In this document: piece after piece, positions 17,826-27,158 of the stretch
How the letters are laid out: each line of letters begins with the position of its first letter
Numbering within the stretch: position 1 is the stretch's first letter
Source of the DNA: Isoptericola sp. AK164
GTDB taxonomy: Bacteria > Actinomycetota > Actinomycetes > Actinomycetales > Cellulomonadaceae
NCBI RefSeq assembly: GCF_029643425.1
Contig: NZ_CP119106.1
Span: forward strand, 3,038,001-3,102,000
Reading direction: 5' to 3'
Length of the DNA: 64,000 nt
The notes under the pieces: generated by a model
The model's input: the letters and a program-made list of their open reading frames with translations, nothing else
What the model was told of the DNA's origin: nothing
The model's database searches: none
Position numbers and translations under genes: made by a program

Positions 17826-17927
17826 GAGGGTGCCGGTCGGCCTCCGGACCGCCGTCGCGCTCACGGTCGCTGCGCGACCTGCGCTTCCCGTCCGACGACG
17901 ACGGCCCGGAGGCCGACCGGCACCCTC
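17826..17927. repeat. Long inverted repeat between tandem genes
   Basis: Perfect 22-bp arms at 17826-17847 (starting GAGGGTGCCGGTCGGCCTCC) and 17906-17927, enclosing 58 nt that can pair further (CCGCCGTCG against CGACGACGG). It starts 11 nt after the stop codon of the 775-residue secreted protein gene, reading on the minus strand, so it may end or stabilise that message. Confidence 0.8.
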
Positions 17928-17938
17928 TCGTCAGCGCC

Positions 17939-20266
17939 CTACTTCTTCACGCGGACCGTGAGCTCCTTCGAGCTCGTGGCGCCGAGGTCGTTGGTGAAGA
18001 CGACGCGGTAGGTGTACCGGCCGGGTGCGCGGCCCTCGAGCGGCACCTCGACGTGCTGGGCCGACGGCGTGGCGGCCTCGAGCTCGCCCGTGGCGATCTC
18101 GGTGCCGTCCTCGAGCAGGGTCCACGCCGTGGCGTTCGTGCCCCACCACAGGTCGGCGCTGACCGTGTAGGCGCCGTCCTGGTCCGAGTTGTCGTGGCTG
18201 AGCTTCGGCCGGGCCGGGGCCGCGTCGGTGACCTTGACCCGGTGGTCGCGGCAGTCGGTGACGCCCGCGGCGTTCACCAGCTCGCAGGTGTAGGTGTACG
18301 TGCCGTCCGTGCGGCCGGACAGGGCGAAGTCCACGTGCTGGGCCGACGGCGTGGCGTCGACGAGGTTCCGGGTCGCGACGAGCTCGCCGTCCTCGAAGAG
18401 CCGGACCGACGTGGCGTTCTGGCCCCACCACAGGTCGACCGAGACGGTGTAGTCGCCGCCGCGGACGCCGTCGTGGGCGTTGTCGTCGCTGATCGTGCCG
18501 CGGGCCGGGGCCTCGGTGGGCGCAGGCCCGTCGATCGCGTACAGCGTCGTGGAGCCCGAGACCTCGTTGCCGACGGCGAGCACCGGCTCACCCGTCGGCG
18601 AGTCCTCGGCGGGGATGAACGCCAGCCCCTCGGGGCCGAGGTCCCCGGCAGCGGCCACGGCGTCCGCCGTGCTCGCGCCCGCGTCGACCAGGTCCTCCAC
18701 CGAGACGGAGAAGTCGCGGTTGTTGACGTACTGCACGAACGCCGCGCCGGCCGGGTCGGTCACGTCGTAGACCATGATCCCGCCGACACGCTCCAGGCCG
18801 ACGAAGGCGTAGGTGCGCCCGTCGACGGCGCCGACGACGACGCTCTCCGGCTCGGGCCCCTTGTTGTCCGACCGTGACTCGAACGAGGACTCGTCGTTGT
18901 TCGAGTTGAAGAACTCGGGCGCCACCTGCGCGGTGATCTGCTCGAAGTCGTCGCCGGAGTCGAAGACCTGCTCACCGTCCGTGGTCCAGATGGAGAAGGA
19001 CCGGCCGCCGAACGCGTACAGCTCGTCGTAGCACTCGCCGTCGGCCCGGAGCCCGGAGGCCAGCGAGACGTCGAGGCGCCCCAGGTCGGCGTCGTCGGTG
19101 CGGTCCGCAGCGGGGTGGTCGGCACAGATCGGCGCGATGCCGTCCTCGCCGAGGTCCTTGAGGCGGGCCGGCTCCTCGTAGTCGCCGAACTCGCGGGCGT
19201 CGCCCTCGTTGGCCGTGACCAGGTAGGTCTCGCCGTCGACGGTGTAGGCATCCATGCCGTCCGGCATGTAGAGGCCCTTGACCGGGACGGTCCGGATGTC
19301 GATCGCGCCCTCGCCGTCGGGGCCGTCCTCGTCGGACGGGTCGATGCCCTGCCCCTCCAGAGAGTGGTCCTTGGCGCCCAGCGGCCAGATCTCGGTGACC
19401 TCGGCGGAGTCCAGGTCGACGACGGCCACGGCGTTGTTCTCCTGCAGCGCGACATACGCGGTGGCCGAGTCCCCGGAGACGGACACGTACTCGGGCTCGA
19501 GGTTGCGCGAGACGGGGTGGTCGATGCCGTCGATCCCCGCGAAGACGCGCACGCCCTCCGGGAGGGCGCCCTCGGCCTCGAACGCGTGGAAGTCGGCGAG
19601 GCGCACGGCGTCCTGCGCCGGCGCGGCGACCTCGGCGGGCAGGTCGACGACGGCGACGTCGCCCTCCGGGTCCACGGTGTAGTCGTCGTTCGGCTCGCCC
19701 TCGTCGGCGACGACGGCGCGGGCACCGTCGGGCGTGACCGTGACCATGTCGGGCAGCGCCCCGACGCGCACCGCACCGAGAGCGGTCCCGTCACCGGCGG
19801 CGTCGAAGAAGACCAGCCAGCCGGCGTCGGTCGAGGTGGGGGACTCCACGGCGACGACGCCGAGCCCGTCGCCGCGCACCGCGACGGAGTTGGCCACGGC
19901 CCCGGCCGGGACGGTGGAGCCGTCGTCGGACGCGACGCCGGTGGTCTGCACGGCGACGAGCTTCGTCGGCGCGGCCGGGTCGGCGACGTCGAGGACCGTC
20001 ACCTCGCCGACGTGGGCGTTGACCGAGAAGAGGCGCTGCGAGCCGGGGTGGAAGGCGACGATCTCGGCGGCCGACTCGTCGAACATGCCGGTCTCGTACG
20101 AGCCCAGCGGGCGCAGGTCGATCGCGGCGTCGTCGGCGGCGGTGCCGATCAGGTCGTCGACGACGGACGCCTGGGCGGGCAGCGCGAGCAGACCGCCGCA
20201 CAGGGTGAGGCCGAGCGCTGCCGCGCCGGCACGGGTGAGCGAGGGACGGATGCCACGACGGGGCAC
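17939..20266 (-). CDS. Secreted choice-of-anchor I family protein with two C-terminal carbohydrate-binding-like repeats
   Basis: A 775-residue exported protein with a signal peptide (about 1-33, ending LPAQASV). Residues of about 45-580 form the beta-propeller-like region seen in choice-of-anchor I / alkaline phosphatase-like proteins: VTPDGARAVVADEGEPNDDYTVDPEG, PEYVSVSGDSATAYVALQENNA, YLVTANEGDARE and GPEPESVVVG, a pattern with several acidic, probably calcium-binding loops. Two repeats of about 85-90 residues follow (SDDN...YTVSVDLWWGQNATS and SHDNSDQDGAYTVSADLWWGTNATA), like the small beta-sandwich domains found in chitinases. Substrate not known. Confidence 0.8.
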   Translation of the reverse strand: MPRRGIRPSLTRAGAAALGLTLCGGLLALPAQASVVDDLIGTAADDAAIDLRPLGSYETGMFDESAAEIVAFHPGSQRLFSVNAHVGEVTVLDVADPAAPTKLVAVQTTGVASDDGSTVPAGAVANSVAVRGDGLGVVAVESPTSTDAGWLVFFDAAGDGTALGAVRVGALPDMVTVTPDGARAVVADEGEPNDDYTVDPEGDVAVVDLPAEVAAPAQDAVRLADFHAFEAEGALPEGVRVFAGIDGIDHPVSRNLEPEYVSVSGDSATAYVALQENNAVAVVDLDSAEVTEIWPLGAKDHSLEGQGIDPSDEDGPDGEGAIDIRTVPVKGLYMPDGMDAYTVDGETYLVTANEGDAREFGDYEEPARLKDLGEDGIAPICADHPAADRTDDADLGRLDVSLASGLRADGECYDELYAFGGRSFSIWTTDGEQVFDSGDDFEQITAQVAPEFFNSNNDESSFESRSDNKGPEPESVVVGAVDGRTYAFVGLERVGGIMVYDVTDPAGAAFVQYVNNRDFSVSVEDLVDAGASTADAVAAAGDLGPEGLAFIPAEDSPTGEPVLAVGNEVSGSTTLYAIDGPAPTEAPARGTISDDNAHDGVRGGDYTVSVDLWWGQNATSVRLFEDGELVATRNLVDATPSAQHVDFALSGRTDGTYTYTCELVNAAGVTDCRDHRVKVTDAAPARPKLSHDNSDQDGAYTVSADLWWGTNATAWTLLEDGTEIATGELEAATPSAQHVEVPLEGRAPGRYTYRVVFTNDLGATSSKELTVRVKK

Positions 20267-20391
20267 GGGGATCCTCCGGGGTGAGGTGACGGGTCCCGCC
20301 GCACGCTAGGACGCCCCGGTAGCGCGTCCGCGCCGTCGCGGTGAACTCCCCGTGACCGGCAGACGACGCGGTGCTGCTGACGCGGTGCTGC

Positions 20392-20970
20392 TCAGGAGTG
20401 CAGGGCGTCGTACTCCGCCTCGGCGGCGACGTCGGCCTCGACGTCCAGGCGCAGGTGCGTGAGCACCGACTGCAGCAGCCGCAGCGCCGAGGAGGCGCGC
20501 TCGCCCCAGCTCGACAGGTAGGAGAACTGCCACCACCACAGCCCCTCGAGCTCGTGGCCGTCGTCGAAGTGCTGCAAACCCTTGGCGATCTCCTCGGTGA
20601 CGCAGGCCAGGTCGCCGGAGAGCGAGGCCTGCCCCAGCTCGGTGCCGAGCACCGGGTCGACGACCTCGACGTAGTCGTCGAAGCCGTCGAACATCTGCGC
20701 CAGCGCCACGCGCAACGGGTCGACGTCGGTCTCCCGCCCGGCGTCCGGCTCGAACCGCTGCACGGGCACGACGTCGACGATGGCCGCCAACCGTGCGCCG
20801 GCGGCCAGCAGGTCCGAGGTGGCCAGGATCAGCAGCGACAGCTCGGCGCCGGGGAACCCTCCCCCGGCGACCTGCGACGTGGTGGACAGGAAGGTGCGCG
20901 CCTGGGTCGACATCTGGTCGGCGACCTCGCGGAGCTCGGAGTCTGCGGAGATCTCTGACACGGTGCTCAT
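20392..20970 (-). CDS. DUF5063-like protein
   Basis: A 192-residue, mainly helical, acidic soluble protein starting at the ATG at 20970 (MSTVSEISADSELREVADQM); the 94 codons before it in frame look non-coding. No signal peptide or catalytic motif is evident. Aromatic and Trp-rich text (LEGLWWWQFSYLSSWGERA) near residues 145-165 is characteristic. From memory, DUF5063 proteins sit between recR and lysC in many Cellulomonas-type genomes. Here recR lies 1.35 kb away and lysC 3.5 kb away, with other genes inserted between. No function known. Confidence 0.65.
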   Translation of the reverse strand: MSTVSEISADSELREVADQMSTQARTFLSTTSQVAGGGFPGAELSLLILATSDLLAAGARLAAIVDVVPVQRFEPDAGRETDVDPLRVALAQMFDGFDDYVEVVDPVLGTELGQASLSGDLACVTEEIAKGLQHFDDGHELEGLWWWQFSYLSSWGERASSALRLLQSVLTHLRLDVEADVAAEAEYDALHS

Positions 20971-21164
20971 CCGTCCTGTGGTCCCTGCCGCCGGTCGGTC
21001 AGCGCCCGGCGGACCGTCGTCCTGCGCTCCAGTCTCCACCGTCGAGGCGGCGGGGCGCCAGGCGAGCGGCGGCGACGGGCGACCGACCGGGCCCGGCCGC
21101 TCGTCGTTGCCCACGGGCCGGGGGCCACCTAGTGTCGAGGGCGCCGTCGTCGAGGAGGATGCCT

Positions 21165-22304
21165 GTGCGAGTGCCCCGACCCCGACTCCTCTGCGCGGCA
21201 GGCCTGGTGTGTCTCGTGCTCCCGGGCTGCGGACCGCCCGGCCCCGGTGCACCGGCGGACGGCCCGCCCGGCGACTCGCCCGCGTCAGCGACCTCGGCCG
21301 ACACCGGCTACTCCGAGGCCGAGCGGTCCGACCTGACGGGCTCGGCCCGGTCGTCCGCCGAGCGGAACGGTTACTCCGGGTCGGGGTTCGTCGAAGGCCT
21401 TCGTGCGGTCGGCGACGGTGTCTCGTTCACCGTCACCGCCGACGAGGCGGGTCCGCAGCCGGTGAACCTGCGCTACGCCAACGGCCCCACCCCGTTCGAG
21501 GGCGCCAAGACCGTCTCGGTGTCCGTGAACGGCAGCGCGGCGGAGCAGTGGGTACTGCCCAGCACCGGCGACCAGGAGAGCTGGGACGTCGCCACGCGCG
21601 ACCTCGTGCTGGAGGCCGGGACCAACACGATCACGGTGCAGCGCGGCGCGGGCGACGACGGCCACGTGGCCCTCGACGTGCTCTCGCTCGGCGCGGACCC
21701 GGACCTGTGCTCCCCGGCGGAGCCGGACCCCGGCTACACCGCGCTGTTCGACGGCACGCTCGCGAGCTTCGACGACTGGCGCCTCGCCGGCGCGGGCTCG
21801 TTCGGCCGCCGGGACGACTGCACCCTGGAGACCGCGGGCGGGCTGGGACTGCTCTGGCACACCGACGAGCTGGAGGGTCCCTACAGCCTCCGGCTCGAGT
21901 GGAGGCTGGTCGACGGCTCCAACGGCGGGGTGTTCGTCGGGTTCCCCGACCCGGGCGACGACCCCTGGGTCGCCGTCGACCAGGGCTACGAGGTCCAGAT
22001 CGACGCCAGCGACGAGGCCGACCGCACCACCGGTGCGGTCTACACGTTCCAGGGAGCCGACCCGGAGGCCGTGGCCGACGCGCTGAACCCGGTGCCCGCG
22101 TGGAACGCGTACGACATCCGCGTCGCGGACGGCACCGTCCGGGTGTTCCTCAACGGGACGCTGGTCAACGACTTCACGGGCACCGACCCGGCACGGGACC
22201 TGTCGTCCGGGTTCGTGGGCGTGCAGAACCACGGTCCGGGCGACCGGGTCTCCTACCGGAACATCCAGGTCGCGCCGCTCGACGACCGGCCGGACTCCCC
22301 ATGA
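21165..22304 (+). CDS. Lipoprotein with CBM-like and DUF1080 (3-keto-disaccharide hydrolase) domains
   Basis: About 379 residues. I prefer the GTG at 21165 because GAGGAGG is then 6 nt upstream; the ATG at 21159 has no room for it. The signal peptide ends in the lipobox LPGC. A CBM6/35-like beta-sandwich (about 45-170; ERSDLTGSARSSAERNGYSGSGFV, then VNLRYANG) precedes a DUF1080 domain (about 180-375; TALFDGTLASFDDWRLAG, GGVFVGFPDPGDDPW, GYEVQIDASD, WNAYDIRVADGTVRVFLNG). DUF1080 folds as a concanavalin-like sandwich and includes 3-keto-glycoside hydrolases. It ends 17 nt before the convergent recR. Confidence 0.85.
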   Translation: MRVPRPRLLCAAGLVCLVLPGCGPPGPGAPADGPPGDSPASATSADTGYSEAERSDLTGSARSSAERNGYSGSGFVEGLRAVGDGVSFTVTADEAGPQPVNLRYANGPTPFEGAKTVSVSVNGSAAEQWVLPSTGDQESWDVATRDLVLEAGTNTITVQRGAGDDGHVALDVLSLGADPDLCSPAEPDPGYTALFDGTLASFDDWRLAGAGSFGRRDDCTLETAGGLGLLWHTDELEGPYSLRLEWRLVDGSNGGVFVGFPDPGDDPWVAVDQGYEVQIDASDEADRTTGAVYTFQGADPEAVADALNPVPAWNAYDIRVADGTVRVFLNGTLVNDFTGTDPARDLSSGFVGVQNHGPGDRVSYRNIQVAPLDDRPDSP

Positions 22305-22321
22305 CGCCGGGTCCTGCTCGG

Positions 22322-22921
22322 TCAGCTGCCGACGACGCGACGCCCCTCGAACGCGCGACCGAGGGTGACCTCGTCCGCGTACTCCAGGTCTCCCCCGACC
22401 GGCAGCCCGGACGCGAGGCGCGACACCGTCACACCCATCGGCCCGATGAGCCGTGAGAGGTAGGTCGCCGTCGCCTCGCCCTCCACGTTCGGGTCGGTGG
22501 CGATGATCACCTCGGTGACCGCGCCGTCGGCCAGCCGGGACATGAGCTCGCTGATCCGCAGGTCGTCGGGCCCGACGTTCTCCAGCGGGTTGATGGCCCC
22601 GCCGAGCACGTGATACTTGCCGCGGAACTCCCGCGTGCGCTCGATGGCCACGACGTCCTTGGGTTCCTCGACGACGCAGATCACCTCGTCGCTGCGACGC
22701 GGGTCGGCGCACACCCGGCACGTCGCCGACTCGGCGACGTTCCCGCAGGTCTCGCAGAACTGCACGCGGGCCTTGACCTCGGTCAGGGCGTCCACGAGCC
22801 GCCGCACGTCGGCGGCGTCCGTGGCGAGCAGATGGAACGCGATGCGCTGCGCGCTCTTGGGCCCGACACCGGGCAGCCGGCCGAGCTCGTCGATCAGGTC
22901 CTGGACCGCACCTTCGTACAC
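22322..22921 (-). CDS. recR: Recombination protein RecR
   Basis: A 199-residue RecFOR-pathway protein that loads RecA at gaps. Domains in order: helix-hairpin-helix ([24 protein letters not shown], about 8-32), zinc finger with four cysteines ([17 protein letters not shown]), Toprim domain ([15 protein letters not shown], then [18 protein letters not shown]) and C-terminal loop ([28 protein letters not shown]). Full length, GTG start. In many bacteria recR follows dnaX and ybaB/ebfC; here dnaX is 4.2 kb upstream and no ybaB is seen between them. Confidence 0.97.
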   Translation of the reverse strand: MYEGAVQDLIDELGRLPGVGPKSAQRIAFHLLATDAADVRRLVDALTEVKARVQFCETCGNVAESATCRVCADPRRSDEVICVVEEPKDVVAIERTREFRGKYHVLGGAINPLENVGPDDLRISELMSRLADGAVTEVIIATDPNVEGEATATYLSRLIGPMGVTVSRLASGLPVGGDLEYADEVTLGRAFEGRRVVGS

Positions 22922-22957
22922 GCGCTCAGCCTACGGCGCGGCGGGGACAACTCCGGC

Positions 22958-23503
22958 ATGATGCGAGTCATGGAGTCCGACCCGGCCGACGAGCCCGTCG
23001 CGCTGTTCGACGACGCCGGCGCGCCGTGCGGCACCGCCCCGCGCCACCGCGTGCGGTCCGAGAACCTGCGCCACGCGGCCACCGCCGTCGTCGTCCGCAA
23101 CAGCGCGGGCGAGGTCTACGTGCACCGCCGCACCGACACCAAGGACGTCTACCCCGGGCGCTACGACTTCTGCGCCGGCGGGGTGCTGCGCGCCGGCGAG
23201 TCCCCGCTGCAGTCCGCGCGCCGCGAGGTCGCCGAGGAGCTCGGCGTCGAGGGCGTGCCGCTGCTGCGTCTCGGCGAGCGCGACTACGCCGACGACCACA
23301 CCCGGTACCGCGCGTTCCTGTTCACCTGCACCTGGGACGGGCCCGTGCGTTGGCAGCCCGAGGAGATCGCCTGGGGCCGGTGGGTGTCCCCGCGACGGCT
23401 CGTCGAGATGGTCGACGAGCACGCGTTCGTGCCCGACTCGGTCGCGGTGCTGGACCGCTGGCTCGACGCCCTGCGTGCCGCCGGCTCGCGCGGCGCGGTC
23501 TGA
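22958..23503 (+). CDS. NUDIX hydrolase, YfcD/isopentenyl-isomerase-like
   Basis: Up to 181 residues; ATGs at 22958, 22961 and 22970 are all possible and none has a clear ribosome site. The layout ALFDDAGAPCGTAPRHRV, then LRHAATAVVVRNSAGEVYVHRRTDTKDVYPGRYDF, is that of the YfcD-type NUDIX branch related to isopentenyl diphosphate isomerase. The NUDIX box reads GGVLRAGESPLQSARREVAEELGV. The substrate is unknown. It is divergent from recR with only 36 nt between them, and convergent with the CPBP gene 16 nt downstream. Confidence 0.9.
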   Translation: MMRVMESDPADEPVALFDDAGAPCGTAPRHRVRSENLRHAATAVVVRNSAGEVYVHRRTDTKDVYPGRYDFCAGGVLRAGESPLQSARREVAEELGVEGVPLLRLGERDYADDHTRYRAFLFTCTWDGPVRWQPEEIAWGRWVSPRRLVEMVDEHAFVPDSVAVLDRWLDALRAAGSRGAV

Positions 23504-23519
23504 CGGTCCCGACGACCGC

Positions 23520-24350
23520 TCAGGCCGTGCGGTAGGCGCTGTTCCTCGCGGCGTCGAAACCGAGGCGCCCCTTGGTGACGACGACGAGCACGACCGCACC
23601 GGCCACGAGGGTGGCACCGATGGCGACGTCGACCGCGAGGTTGTCCGCACGCAGCACGAGGTGGTCGAGGGCGGGCGTGAAGCTCCCGTGCAGCAGGATG
23701 CACAGCAGCACGCTGCCGGTGCGGTTGTAGAGCCACGTGTAGTAGAAGGCAAAGACCATCGGGCCGACGAACCCGAGCCCGTAGAGGGGCAGGTGCCAGA
23801 CTCCCCAGACCAGGGCGAGGAGGCAGGTCGCGGCCAGCGGGGCGAAGCGCTCCTGCAGCCGGGGCAACGCGAACCCGCGCCAGCCGGGCTCCTCGAACCC
23901 GCCGCCGATCGTGGCCACGGCCAGGAACGTCATGAGGTAGGCGGGCAGCCGGTCCCCGAGCAGGGCGAGGTCGACCTCCTGGCCGACGATCGCCAGCTCG
24001 ACGTTGACGATCGCGAACAGCAGGGAGGGCAGGCCGAGCGCGTAGAGGTAGTAGCGCAGCGGGACGCGCCACCGGACGATCTGCCGGGCCCACGGGCCCA
24101 GGGGCGCCCCGATGCGGCGGGTCACGAGCAGGGCCGCGACCGCCGGGCCCAGCCCACCCACCACGAACAGCACCTGGGCGACGGCCCCGCCGGCACCGAC
24201 CACGACGGGCACCCACAGCGTCCAGGAGATCGCGTAGGCGAGCACCACGAAGGCGGCCACCGGGTGCGCCGCGGCCCAGCCGGTGAGCCCGCGCGGCCGG
24301 TCGTCGACGGTCCCGGCGGGCGGCCGGTGCTCGGCGTCCTGCGTCGACAT
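23520..24350 (-). CDS. CPBP-family intramembrane metalloprotease
   Basis: A 276-residue protein with about eight helices. The CPBP (Abi/CAAX protease) motifs are in order: EE-x3-R in GFEEPGWRGFALP (Glu153, Glu154, Arg158), an F-x3-H-type motif in VWGVWHLPLY (His186), and a second His in LLHGSF. These residues build the metal-dependent site within the membrane. Bacterial members process prenylated or other membrane proteins, or protect against bacteriocins; the target here is unknown. The upstream 180 nt hold C- and G-runs but no recognisable site. Confidence 0.88.
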   Translation of the reverse strand: MSTQDAEHRPPAGTVDDRPRGLTGWAAAHPVAAFVVLAYAISWTLWVPVVVGAGGAVAQVLFVVGGLGPAVAALLVTRRIGAPLGPWARQIVRWRVPLRYYLYALGLPSLLFAIVNVELAIVGQEVDLALLGDRLPAYLMTFLAVATIGGGFEEPGWRGFALPRLQERFAPLAATCLLALVWGVWHLPLYGLGFVGPMVFAFYYTWLYNRTGSVLLCILLHGSFTPALDHLVLRADNLAVDVAIGATLVAGAVVLVVVTKGRLGFDAARNSAYRTA

Positions 24351-24534
24351 GGTGCTCTCCCTCGGACGGGTGGGTCGTCACCGGGACTCGCCGTCACCGG
24401 TGCTGCTCCCCCCCCCAGCCCATCGCCCCGCCCGGCCACGCCGGTAGGGACCAACGGCCCCCGTCGTCGGGACTCCTGACACCGTTGCCGTCCGGACCCC
24501 GGCCCGCGGCGGGGGGGACGACGTCCCCGTCAGG

Positions 24535-26055
24535 TCACACCCCGGCGCCCACCCCGAGCCCGGTGGCGCGCAGCAGATCGGTCCGGCCGAACGACACCGG
24601 CTGGTCGGCCGCCACCTCCACCCAGCGGCCCTCGCCGTCGCCGCCGAAGGCCAGCCGGACCTCGAGGACGAACGGCGTGCCGCGGCGCACCAGGCGCAGC
24701 GTCAGCTCGTGCGCCCCGGTCCAGGCGGCCGCCCCGGCGACGGCGACCTCCTCGCCGGGCTCGAGCCCGGCACGCCCGGTCACCCAGCGCCCGGTGCCGC
24801 ACAGCACGGTGCGCGCCGCACCACCGGCGTCGGCCTCCCAGGTCAGGGCGAGCTCGTCGTCGACACGGTCCACCGAGATCGCGTGCCAGTGCAGGAGCGG
24901 CCCGCCCGGGCTCGCGGCGTCGTGCCCGGACTCGGGCGTCAGCACGAAGCGGGAACCCCGCACGAAGTCCTCGAGCACGACGTGCGCGCGCCCCTCCGGC
25001 ACGGCGACCGCGAGGTCGTCGGGGGCGTCCGACGTCGGGCCGTCCCCGGCGTCGGACGCCCCGCCGCCCGTCCCGGCGCCCGGCACCGGGCCGAACGCAC
25101 CACCGAGCGTGTCCCAGATCGCGTCGAGCTCGGCGGCGGTGTCCGTCGTCCCGCTGGTCAGCACGACCACGGCGTCGTGCTCGGGCCAGACGACGGCGAA
25201 CTGCCCGAAGGCGCCGTCGGCCCGGGAAGCGCCGTGCCGGCACCGCCAGAACTGGTAGCCGTAACCCTGCTCCCAGTCGGGCTTCTCGTCCGGGCCGTTG
25301 TCCACCTGGGCGGACGTCATCTCGTCGACCCACGCGGCCGGGACGAGCTGCTGCTCGCCCCACCGGCCGCGCTGCAGCCAGAGCTGGCCGAGCGACGCGA
25401 GATCCTCGGTGGTCAGGGTCAGCCCGTACCCGCCGACGTCGATGCCCTGCTCGCACTGCTCCCAGGTGGCGCCCGAGATGCCCAGCGGGTCGAGCAGCCG
25501 CGGGGTCAACCAGTCCAGCAGCCGCTCCCCGGTGAGCCGGTGCAGGATCGCCGAGAGCAGGTAGGTCGCCCCGGTGTTGTAGACGAACCGGGTGCCCGGG
25601 GCGTGGATCACCGTGGACGCGAGGATGTCCCGCGCCCAGCTGCCGCCCGGGCGGTGGAGGTTGCGCAGCGTGAAGTTCATCGTGTCGGTGCCGTGCCCGC
25701 TGGTCATCGTCAGCAGGTGCCGCACCGTCATCGCCGCCAGGTGCTCGTCCGGGTCCGACGGCGCGTCGTGCGGCAGCAGGTCGACGACCCGGTCGTCGAT
25801 GCTCAGCAGACCTTCGTCCACGGCCATCCCGATCGCGGTGGCGGTGACCGCCTTGGACACGGAGAACATCTGGTGCGGCTCGTCCGGGGCGAACGGGTCC
25901 CACCACGCCTCGGCGACCACGTGGCCGTGCCGCAGCACCATGAGGCTGTGCACGTCGCGGACCTGGTCGAGCGCGGCGACCAGCCGCCGCAGGGACTCCG
26001 GGTCGACGCCCTGGGACGCCGGGGTGGCACGGGGCAGGCGGTGCGTCGTCGTCAC
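24535..26055 (-). CDS. Serine hydrolase, class C beta-lactamase family
   Basis: About 506 residues from the GTG at 26055. The first 330 residues are a serine beta-lactamase/esterase fold: catalytic S-x-x-K in MFSVSKAVTATAIG, Tyr motif in FVYNTGATYLLSAIL, and the third motif region near SRADGAFGQFAVVW. The C-terminal part (about 345-506) after a Gly/Asp linker is a beta-rich domain often seen in non-lactamase esterases of this family. No signal peptide is visible, so it is probably cytoplasmic and unlikely to be a drug-resistance lactamase. No partner gene is evident. Confidence 0.85.
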   Translation of the reverse strand: MTTTHRLPRATPASQGVDPESLRRLVAALDQVRDVHSLMVLRHGHVVAEAWWDPFAPDEPHQMFSVSKAVTATAIGMAVDEGLLSIDDRVVDLLPHDAPSDPDEHLAAMTVRHLLTMTSGHGTDTMNFTLRNLHRPGGSWARDILASTVIHAPGTRFVYNTGATYLLSAILHRLTGERLLDWLTPRLLDPLGISGATWEQCEQGIDVGGYGLTLTTEDLASLGQLWLQRGRWGEQQLVPAAWVDEMTSAQVDNGPDEKPDWEQGYGYQFWRCRHGASRADGAFGQFAVVWPEHDAVVVLTSGTTDTAAELDAIWDTLGGAFGPVPGAGTGGGASDAGDGPTSDAPDDLAVAVPEGRAHVVLEDFVRGSRFVLTPESGHDAASPGGPLLHWHAISVDRVDDELALTWEADAGGAARTVLCGTGRWVTGRAGLEPGEEVAVAGAAAWTGAHELTLRLVRRGTPFVLEVRLAFGGDGEGRWVEVAADQPVSFGRTDLLRATGLGVGAGV

Positions 26056-26145
26056 AGACCCCACTCTGCCAGGCCGCGGGCCGTGCACGCTCCGGTACCG
26101 ACGCGCGCCGCGCGTCGGTAGTCTCAGGACGTCGAAGGGAACCCG

Positions 26146-26748
26146 ATGGACCTCAGCGCGCAGCGCCGGCACCTCCGCACCGGGGCGATGTACGACGACA
26201 CGACCGACGAGCTCGTGCAGGCCCGGGAACGCGCCGTGCTGGCCACGGACGCCTACAACACCGCCTTCGGCCGGCCGGCCGACGCACGGCTCGCCCTGCT
26301 GCGCGAGCTCGTCGACCAGGCCGGGGAGAACGCCCACTTCGAGCCGACGTTCCGCTGCGAGTTCGGTGACGGCATCCGCCTCGGCGACAACTTCTACGCG
26401 AACTTCGACTGCGTGATGCTCGACGGCGGCGGCATCACGATCGGCGACGACGTGCTCCTCGGGCCGCGCGTCGGGATCTACACGTCGAACCACGCCCTGG
26501 ACCCGCGCGAGCGGGCGGCCGGGGCGTGCTACGCCCGGCCGGTGCGGATCGGCGACGGCGTCTGGATCGGGGGCGGGGTCACGGTCAACCCCGGGGTGAC
26601 GATCGGCGACGGTGCCGTGATCGGCTCCGGCAGCGTCGTCACGCGCGACGTGCCCGCCCGCACCGTCGCGGCCGGGAACCCCGCCCGCGTCCTGCGCGAG
26701 ATCACCGCGGCCGACCGCACCGGCTACCTCGACGGCGTCCCGGGCTGA
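26146..26748 (+). CDS. Maltose/galactoside O-acetyltransferase (LacA/Maa-like)
   Basis: A 200-residue left-handed beta-helix acetyltransferase using acetyl-CoA. The N-terminal Mac domain (TGAMYDDTTDELVQARERA) is followed by hexapeptide repeats (ITIGDDVLLGPRVGIYTSNHALDPRER, VRIGDGVWIGGGVTVNPGVTIGDGAVIGSGSVVTRDVP) and the C-terminal AAGNPARVLREI. The catalytic His is in TSNHALD. GAAGGGAA precedes the ATG. The acceptor sugar is unknown. The 3' end overlaps that of the convergent NUDIX gene by 25 nt. Confidence 0.93.
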   Translation: MDLSAQRRHLRTGAMYDDTTDELVQARERAVLATDAYNTAFGRPADARLALLRELVDQAGENAHFEPTFRCEFGDGIRLGDNFYANFDCVMLDGGGITIGDDVLLGPRVGIYTSNHALDPRERAAGACYARPVRIGDGVWIGGGVTVNPGVTIGDGAVIGSGSVVTRDVPARTVAAGNPARVLREITAADRTGYLDGVPG

Positions 26749-27158
26749 TCCGCGCCGAAGCGGGCGATCAGCGCCCGCGACAGCGGCGCCAGCGGGTACG
26801 GGGTCACCGGGTGCTCCGGGTCGATCCACCTCACCTCGGCCAGCTCCGCCCGCGGTTCCGGCTCGAAGCCCGGCGGCAGCTCGACCTCGAACGCGTGGGC
26901 GTCGACCACGTGGTCCGGCTCGTTCGCGGCGACCGCGTGGTGGTGGCCGAGCGCCCGCACCCGCGGCGGGTCGACCTCCAGGCCGATCTCCTCGTGGCAC
27001 TCGCGCACCAGCGCGTCCCGGGGGCTCTCCCCCGGCTCGATCTTGCCGCCCACCTGGATGAACGTCTCCGTGTGCCGTTTGCGCACCACGAGCCACCGGC
27101 CGTCGCGCCGGACGACGGCGGAGAAGATGTACAGGGTGGTGGTCGCCGGGACCGTCAC
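26724..27158 (-). CDS. NUDIX hydrolase (dnaX-coupled)
   Basis: A 144-residue NUDIX protein starting at the GTG at 27158, which overlaps the dnaX stop by 4 nt (GTGA). The box is GGKIEPGESPRDALVRECHEEIGLEV, a full Gx5Ex7REUxEExGU match. It is followed by HHHAVAANEPDHVVDAHAFEVELPPG. The overlap implies co-translation with DnaX, so a housecleaning role for damaged nucleotides is a reasonable guess but is not shown by the sequence. Confidence 0.9.
   Translation of the reverse strand: MTVPATTTLYIFSAVVRRDGRWLVVRKRHTETFIQVGGKIEPGESPRDALVRECHEEIGLEVDPPRVRALGHHHAVAANEPDHVVDAHAFEVELPPGFEPEPRAELAEVRWIDPEHPVTPYPLAPLSRALIARFGADQPGTPSR

Noticed and set aside
24350-24534. Regulatory role for the C- and G-runs
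   Set aside because: The homopolymers (C9 near 24409 and G-runs near 24510) are probably slippage-prone tracts; nothing else there supports a site.
24535-26055. Drug-resistance beta-lactamase
   Set aside because: The class C fold is present but there is no signal peptide, and the extra C-terminal domain fits esterase-type members.
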